Under the pieces are notes generated by a model. The model had not been told where the DNA came from. It searched no databases and was given only the letters and a program-made list of their open reading frames with translations. A stretch of 33,734 bases of DNA from Amanita rubescens (Eukaryota > Basidiomycota > Agaricomycetes > Agaricales > Amanitaceae): assembly GCA_015039365.1 (NCBI GenBank), contig WION01000563.1, positions 1-33,734 on the forward strand, read 5' to 3'. Positions 28,594 through 33,734 of the stretch are shown here, piece by piece. The position numbers and the translations under genes are program-made. Positions within the stretch are counted from its first letter, which is position 1. Each line of letters starts with the position of its first letter.

Positions 28594-29220
28594 GTCGTAT
28601 AGGTCACCGTCATCCTCGCTGAAAGTCTGAGGGCCGTTGTCTTCATCAGAGTGCTCGTTCCTAGCAAAGGTTAGTAGTCGTTGCAGTCCTCGAGTGTTTG
28701 AGACGCTTCTGGACTTCGCTTTCAATCTCTGAATCCTTTGGGGCTGGGCGTTTAGTCCCAGATACGGAAACCTTTTGCAGCTGCCTGAGTCGTCAACGCG
28801 TACGTGTAGTCTGGTTTTTAACCGAAACTGACTTGGTACGAGAGTTGCTTTGTACTTCCCACAGCATTCGTTCTGGATGAGCTACTAATGACAGTACGAT
28901 TGCCTTGATCCCCGCATGAGCGATATAAGCAGCAGGGGACACAAAGCAAACATACCGGCAATGACAAAACGCTCGAGGGTGGGTTGTTGTTGAAGTTTGT
29001 TACTTAGCTTGATCTGGCGCTTGCCAGCCTCTCTTTGAGGTGGAGCTGGTGGGGGGGTCGCTTCCTGAGTCGCTTCCCGAGTGCTTTCGAAAGGGCCTGG
29101 CTCATCTGGGGGAAGCTCACGTGTTTCATCGCTTGGGGAGTGTAGCCATTTGATTTCACTGGCTTCCTTCAGTGTACCATCTGCACGGACAGCACAATTG
29201 TCTTCTTCAGGTAAAGACAT
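28594..29220 (-). pseudogene. hAT transposase block 1: N-terminus
   Basis: Exon 1 is 29220-28956, from ATG (MSLPEEDNCAVRADGTLKEA, then SEIKWLHSPSDE, Pro-rich, and LERFVIA). A 71-nt intron (28955-28885, GTATGT..TTAG) joins exon 2 from 28884 (VAHPERMLWEVQSNSRTKSV), which passes through the Copia D site into 20268. Two lesions: TGA at 28793-28795 in an Arg-rich stretch (TRTR-stop-RLRQLQ), probably CGA to TGA, and one extra T near 28670, which shifts the frame between TATTTNL and ARNEHSDED. The segment is poorly conserved in the family, so the start is the best ATG rather than a proven one. Confidence 0.78.
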
Positions 29221-30494
29221 CAGGAATCAGGACGATATCCTTACATTCAACACAAGATATAGGTACAACATAAATTTCAAATAAAAAAATGGTGCCTCGG
29301 ACCCCCAGCAACGAAAGAGTTTGGTATCGTGTCCCTGACTGTCCTTGATCCGATTGATAAGATATTGTGCAGCGGAACAAGGAATTAAGCATACTGAGAT
29401 TACAGTGTTCGGGCAACCCGGTAAGTCGAACGCTTTCTGGACAGCCATAACCGATCCCATACATGAGCACCTTTTGCCTTTCGAACATAAGACGCCCGCC
29501 GACGTAGCATAGATAGTGGGCGACGCAGAGTCGTACCCTTGGAGCAACCGAAGTCAAACTCATTGGTGTCCAGCGGGGAGAGGCAGTGATCACGGCCATC
29601 AGATGGCAACAATGATAGAGGCGGTGCCAGGGTCGTCACCAAGCGCTCCACATGACTGAAACTGATGACTGACACGCCAGATGGGTGACGCAGAGTCGTA
29701 CCCACAAGAGCGACCGCAGTCAAGCTCCTGGTTGCGAGAGCCAGAAGTCGTATACCGTTCGTGGATAGTGGGCAACGGAGAGTCATACCCATGGAGCGAC
29801 CAAAGTCAAACTCCTGGAGATCCCATGCAAGCAGAACTAAAGCAACGAGAACAACAAGGCCCAATGTTAGACTACCTTGTCGCCCAGTCTTGGAGTCCAG
29901 CGGGGGGAGCAGGGGAAGTGAGGAGAGCGGTGAGAGCGGAGAGGCGACATAATCAGAGCTAAGGGCCCACGGCCCAGTCCGAGTCACGCTCAAGTCACCC
30001 ACGGCTGTATCTCACACATCGGGTCATCCCACCTTGCCTTCACCGCTATCTCTCCCTCATCCTGCCCATCCCGCCCAATACTTCTTCCTTTCACCAATCG
30101 CAGAGTTTGACTTTGGTCACTCCCTGGGTACGACTCTCCGTCGCCCACTATCCACTTTAACAGCATCTGGCACAACCAGGACCGCTATCCCTCCCTCGCT
30201 CATCCTGCCCATCCTGCCGGATACTTCTTCTACTTCGCCAACTCCGCAGAGTTTGACTTCGGTCGCTCCCTGGGTACGACTCTGCGTCACCCACTATCCA
30301 CATTAACAGCATCTGGATTCCGTCGCTGAGCTTGACTGCGGTCGCTCTCGTGTGTACGACTCTGCGTCGCCCTCCTCTGCAGCCCACTCGTGATTCAAGA
30401 CTGTTTCCAGGACTTTCGGCCCATCTATCTCCTGGTTCCGTTAGCCTCCTCATAGTCACTATCAAATCCCTTACTTCAAGTATGTTGCAATTCA
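29221..30494. repeat. Non-coding region with six inverted/direct copies of a ~50-bp motif
   Basis: No believable gene. A motif of the form (g)gacgcagagtcgtaccc..gagcgaccgaagtcaaactc occurs in one orientation at about 29524, 29685 and 29770 and inverted at about 30107, 30247 and 30330. The inverted copies lie in tandem units of about 140 bp (ctccctc..atcctgcccatcc..gagtttgactt..cccactatccac..aacagcatctgg). gtccagcgggg also recurs (29569, 29894). 29221-29500 shows nothing recognisable; the missing 5' terminus of the hAT element should lie somewhere here. Confidence 0.65.
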
Positions 30495-30709
30495 ATGTCA
30501 AAGATTTCCTCCGGAAACCGCAATCCCGCAGGTAAGCTACGAGAGTACTATCATTCCCTTTGTAACGTAATCTTGTTTCAGCACCTTCGGGGCCATTCGA
30601 CGGGCGTGTCGCTGCGCTTCATCCGACGCGACCTGAATTCTATATCACCACCCCTAACGCCCAAGATATATTCTTACCCCCTGGCCCCAATTGTATGGTA
30701 TATGCCCGG

Positions 30710-31057
30710 TGTAACGTGTCGGTTCCGGCTATGCTGGAACCGACACTGAAACCCTCCGAAACCCTCACCGCACCTTCGGCTCGAACCCTCAACCTCGGAG
30801 CCACGTTCCGAAGCTCCGAGACTCGGTATCGGATACGTTTCGGACCGTATTACACACGTAGCACATGAGGCATGTAGTATATTATGTCGTAGTTAGTTGA
30901 TTTTATATATCTTCTTCTCCCCCGCACTTCGCATCTACGTTCCGAGAGCCAACGAGTGCGACCGAGCTCGGACGAGCACCTTTCGGTGCTGCCAAACTCA
31001 CCGGCCGCATCGCATTTCGGAGGCTGCACCCAAGTCAGCCTCTCTTGCGTTGTTTCA
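30710..31057 (+). repeat. Left LTR of the non-autonomous element
   Basis: TGTAACG..GCGTTGTTTCA. Near its start it has a perfect 11-bp stem, GTGTCGGTTCC..GGAACCGACAC (30716-30746). TATA-like TTTTATATATC at about 30900. Confidence 0.9.
30900..30910 (+). promoter_or_regulatory. TATA-like box in the left LTR of the non-autonomous element
   Basis: TTTTATATATC followed by a pyrimidine-rich stretch (cttcttctccccc), a typical fungal promoter layout; identical in the right LTR at about 33070. Confidence 0.4.
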
Positions 31058-32880
31058 ACTGGAGCCCACCGCTCGGTCCAGCTTCGATCGCACTCAGCTA
31101 CGCTCATTTCTATTCACATACGGCCCCGGAGGCCTCATTCTATTGGACGGCCCCATCGGCTCATTCCCAACTCGGATACATCTCCTGGTTACCGCCAAAC
31201 GCGCCGTTTCTGCATTCCATCCTGCTGACATGCACAACACCGCTGCTACTTGCCACTGGCCCTCATCAGCTCTCGTCTACCAGCCATGCATTGCCCCGAA
31301 TGCTTGTGCCCTGCTGCTCGACGTCTACAACCGGCCACAGCCTTATCGGAGCTTATCGGATCCATCAGTCACCATCGCAGCCCATCCGCACGCATCGCCT
31401 TGCAGCACATGTCTGCCTCGTGCACCACTTCTGCGTCGCACCCCGCTGCTTGACACCTACAGTCATCGGATTCTATTAGGCCCATCTACGGCCTGCCACA
31501 GCCTTATCGGAACCCGCGCACCCCATCAGTTTCTGTCACAGCCCATCCACAGCCGACTTGCAGCATCTACCAGCCACGCCAGCCGCACCTGAATGATACC
31601 CGTTCACTCCTACCCCAACCCGACCCTTCCTTATTGCCACCTTATCTGCTTCGCCAACACGTGTAGACCGCGCTCCCTCCTCTCGTTTCACATCTCGTAC
31701 TTGCCACAGCCCTCCGCCGCCACGTCCCATGTCTCTCGGACGCCATCAGTACCCCAGCTTATACCGGCGCCATCTCACCTACAAACACGAGTCGACCTTC
31801 TTTTTTTCTTTTCTCCCCAGAATAGGCATACGGCGTAGCCGTATTCGTTCAAACGGCCACGCTTCACGTTCACCGGACCTCAACAGCACACCTTATCGCT
31901 ACCGGCACCGTTCCTGTAGACCCGTATCGCCTTGAAGCTCAAATGGAATGTGGGGGATGCTGGGATGTCTCGGATAATGGATATAACGTACGCACCTTTC
32001 ATCTTCAGCCCCAAGGACGACAACCACACCACACCGACTGTTGCCGACTATCCTGCACCCTTGACACGACCCTCCCCTACATCCCGACAGCTGCCACATC
32101 ACGCCGAGACCGCCGAGACTGCCGAGACCGCCAACAGCCTCCGAGCCCATGCACGCAAGTCTGGATCATTTTGTTTTCATCATTTTTTTCTTTTCTCCCC
32201 AGGATAGGCATACGGTGAAGCCGTAATTCAGTTCTCCGGCCACCTTTCACGCTCATCGGACCCTCAACATCATGTCTCGTCACTACCGGCACCACTGCAG
32301 CTCAACCCACGTTCCGACAGCCACTGCATCACACCGACAAATACCGACACCGCCAACGACCTCCGAGCTTTGTCGCCAGCACAGAAGGAGGTAGGGAAGT
32401 GGTATGGATATCCATAGGCGCTTCATTGTCAGTTACCGAAGGAATAAGCTCAAAACTGAATCGGGATCAAGTATCCCTAGGCGCTTCGTTGTCAGTTACC
32501 GAAGGTAATAAGCTCAAAACTGAATCGGACCATTCCTAGCCAATCCCTGCCACCCTCTGTTGTTGGTCACCACACGCCATCCTTGCTGCAGACTAACCGA
32601 GCATTCACGCACACCGCCGAGCACTTCCGCATCACGCTGGTTACCCCGAGACTAATTCCGAGACCACTGACAACCACTGAGCCCCTCATCGCCACTGCCG
32701 ACTCCTCTTCTGAATCATCGACTACCTACGCACAATCGGAACCAGCTGACACTCGTCTACACACCACCGGCCTCCGCTGCTCTACCGACATCCCTCCCTC
32801 ACTTCCGACATCCCATCTCATTCATCCACCGACGCGACGCAGGTTGACGGGGACGTCAACATTTATAAGTCCCCAGCGGG
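31058..32880 (+). other. Internal region of the non-autonomous LTR element
   Basis: PBS candidate TGGAGCCCACCGCTCGG at 31060-31076. The rest is C-rich and non-coding; open frames on it are His/Pro/Ser-rich and not believable. Two related modules about 388 bp apart each have a long pyrimidine run ending ttctccccag, then (a/g)ataggcatacgg..agccgta and a shared stretch to ctaccggcacc (about 31795-31915 and 32183-32300); the runs look like 3' splice sites. A 63-bp unit (taggcgcttc.ttgtcagtta onward) is duplicated in tandem at 32411-32536. Confidence 0.6.
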
Positions 32881-33227
32881 TGTAACGGTTCGTTCCGGCT
32901 ATGCTGGAACCGACACTGAAACCCTCCGAAACCCTCACCGCACCTTCAGCTCGAACCCTCAACCTCGGAGCCACGTTCCGAAGCTCCGAGACTCGGTATC
33001 GGATACGTTTCGGACCGTATTACACACGTAGCACATGAGGCATGTAGTATATTATGTCGTAGTTAGTTGATTTTATATATCTTCTTCTCCCCCGCACTTC
33101 GCATCTACGTTCCGAGAGCCAACGAGTGCGACCGAGCTCGGACGAGCACCTTTCGGTGCTGCCGAACTCACCGGCCGCATCGCATTTCGGAGGCTGCACC
33201 CAAGTCAGCCTCTCTTGCGTTGTTTCA
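32881..33227 (+). repeat. Right LTR of the non-autonomous element
   Basis: Nearly identical to the left LTR. Differences: a small indel/substitution cluster at the start, which breaks the terminal stem, and two transitions at CpG sites (ttcGgct/ttcAgct and gccAaac/gccGaac). Confidence 0.9.
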
Positions 33228-33734
33228 CCGGATCGATGGCCGCTACGGCCATGATGACCACACTCAATGGCCTCAGCCATTTTCACGGAAGCTTCCTCAT
33301 CTGGCCTGCATCCTTAGGAAAGGCGAATCTCCAGAGAATTCGGTAATATTGGGCGATCCAGAATACCAAGACTTGAAAAACTTGGTGGTGATGAGATTGG
33401 GATGAGAAAGTTAGCGTATGGATGGATTTTGGATTTTGAGAAGAGTTGCAGATGGCTGTTGTATAAATTGGCACGGGGCAGAGCGGATATCAGAGTTTTC
33501 TCGTCGCATCCTCTACTGGAATCTTTATCCAGCGATCTTGAGCGTTCCCTTAATCGATTGCGAGCCGTTCCTATGACTTATCGAGGAGGGATGGTCACCG
33601 TCTGTCTCGTCCAGCGACTGTGGCTAGAGCTTCACGCTCTAATGGACTACCTCCAATTCTATGAGCCTGCCATAGATGGGATAGCACCAGCCGTCAAGCG
33701 AACCGCGAAGGTCATGGGCTGTTTCATTCACGAC

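Larger units (their letters stand above)
4216..29220 (-). mobile_element. hAT DNA transposon, split into four blocks by three insertions
   Basis: The four minus-strand blocks 29220-28594, 20268-18531, 9262-about 9000 and 5452-4436 join in order into one hAT transposase of about 990 codons, with 12 introns that all keep GT..AG. The Copia D and non-autonomous-element junctions join in frame after removing one target duplication. At the Copia C junction a few codons are missing. The left end near 4216 is inferred from the start of subterminal GAACCGG-type repeats; I could not find the matching right terminus beyond 29220, so the outer limits are approximate. Confidence 0.85.
30710..33227 (+). 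mobile_element. Non-autonomous LTR retrotransposon (2.5 kb, no coding capacity)
   Basis: Two LTRs of 348 and 347 bp flank 1823 bp with no gag or pol. TSD CCGG (30706-30709 and 33228-33231). A TGG-starting PBS candidate lies 2 nt after the left LTR. It is a LARD/TRIM-like element that must rely on the enzymes of another family. Near-identical LTRs and exact frame restoration of the host gene show it is recent. Orientation is inferred from the TATA box and PBS. Confidence 0.88.
30495..33734 (+). pseudogene. Host gene interrupted by an LTR element (3' end beyond the window)
   Basis: Exon 1 30495-30531 (MSKISSGNRNPA), intron 30532-30581 (50 nt, GTAAGC..TTCAG), exon 2 from 30582: APSGPFDGRVAALHPTRPEF, YITTPNAQDIFLPPGPNCMV, YAR to 30709. 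After the 2.5-kb element and one CCGG the frame continues without loss at 33232 with IDGRYGHDDHTQWPQPF. The frame breaks near 33390; from about 33396 the next frame (IGMRKLAYGWILDFEKSCRW, LARGRADIRVFSSH, VQRLWLELHALMDYLQFYE) runs open to the right edge. Either a 53-nt intron (33343-33395, weak sites GTAATA..GAG) or a 1-bp indel explains this. The sequence resembles uncharacterised agaricomycete proteins; no function is recognised. Confidence 0.75.

Noticed and set aside
29400..30002. 200-codon minus-strand ORF and overlapping ORFs up to 30501
   Set aside because: They run through the six-copy inverted motif array; similar peptides arise from each repeat, so no gene is supported.
30897..31592. 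231-codon plus-strand ORF (and neighbours to 32885)
   Set aside because: It starts inside the LTR of the non-autonomous element, is His/Pro/Ser/Thr-rich with short repeats and shows no domain; other frames are equally open.
1..33734. CRISPR arrays, tRNA/rRNA genes, prokaryotic operons or a captured cellular gene cluster
   Set aside because: Spliced genes with short introns, LTR retrotransposons and hAT sequence account for the window; repeats lack spacer-repeat regularity and no tRNA cloverleaf was seen.

Overview
This window is a transposon graveyard from a filamentous fungus, most likely an agaricomycete basidiomycete. The evidence is GT..AG introns of 48-71 nt, LTR retrotransposons and a many-exon hAT transposase of fungal type, and two fragments of host genes that resemble agaricomycete-only hypothetical proteins. 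I see no tRNA, rRNA, CRISPR array or bacterial operon. Almost every base belongs to a mobile element, and the elements are inserted into one another.

Layout. 1-765: end of a minus-strand Copia element (leader plus 5' LTR), inserted in a plus-strand Copia (766-3418: integrase C-terminus, RT, RNase H, 3' LTR). That element in turn cuts a host gene (minus strand, 3419-4165, one clean 51-nt intron). From about 4216 to 29220 a single minus-strand hAT transposase gene (13 exons, about 990 codons) is spread over 25 kb. It is split into four blocks (29220-28594, 20268-18531, 9262-about 9000, 5452-4436) by three insertions. (i) A Copia with 404-bp LTRs, 20269-28593, TSD GTCGT. (ii) A non-autonomous element, 9263-18524, at a CTGCAG duplication inside a perfect 18-bp palindrome; it is made of GGTCC/GACCGG subterminal repeats and a GAGAGCTGGGG minisatellite. 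(iii) A 3'-deleted Copia, 5453-about 8998. Two of these carry their own passengers: a chromodomain Gypsy element (9696-17793, TSD TGGGG) sits in the minisatellite of (ii), and a 677-bp solo LTR (7429-8105, TSD ATTTC) sits in the integrase of (iii).

29221-30494 is non-coding and holds six copies of a ~50-bp motif, three in each orientation. 30495-33734 is a second host gene (plus strand, off the right edge). Its second exon is interrupted by a 2.5-kb LTR element with no coding capacity (30710-33227, TSD CCGG); removing it restores the reading frame exactly.

Most striking points: the Gypsy element has no ATG in any frame for about 980 nt from its predicted transcript start, although 241 codons are open in frame with the first AUG; it also carries accessory ORFs after pol, packed with 1-nt spacing and an ATGACTAA overlap. 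Its PBS matches its own predicted RNA 5' end (self-priming), whereas the three visible Copia PBSs match the anticodon arm of initiator tRNA-Met. Several nonsense codons are TGA where CGA (Arg) is expected, and the three substitutions between the Gypsy LTRs are CpG to TpG, consistent with decay of methylated CpG.
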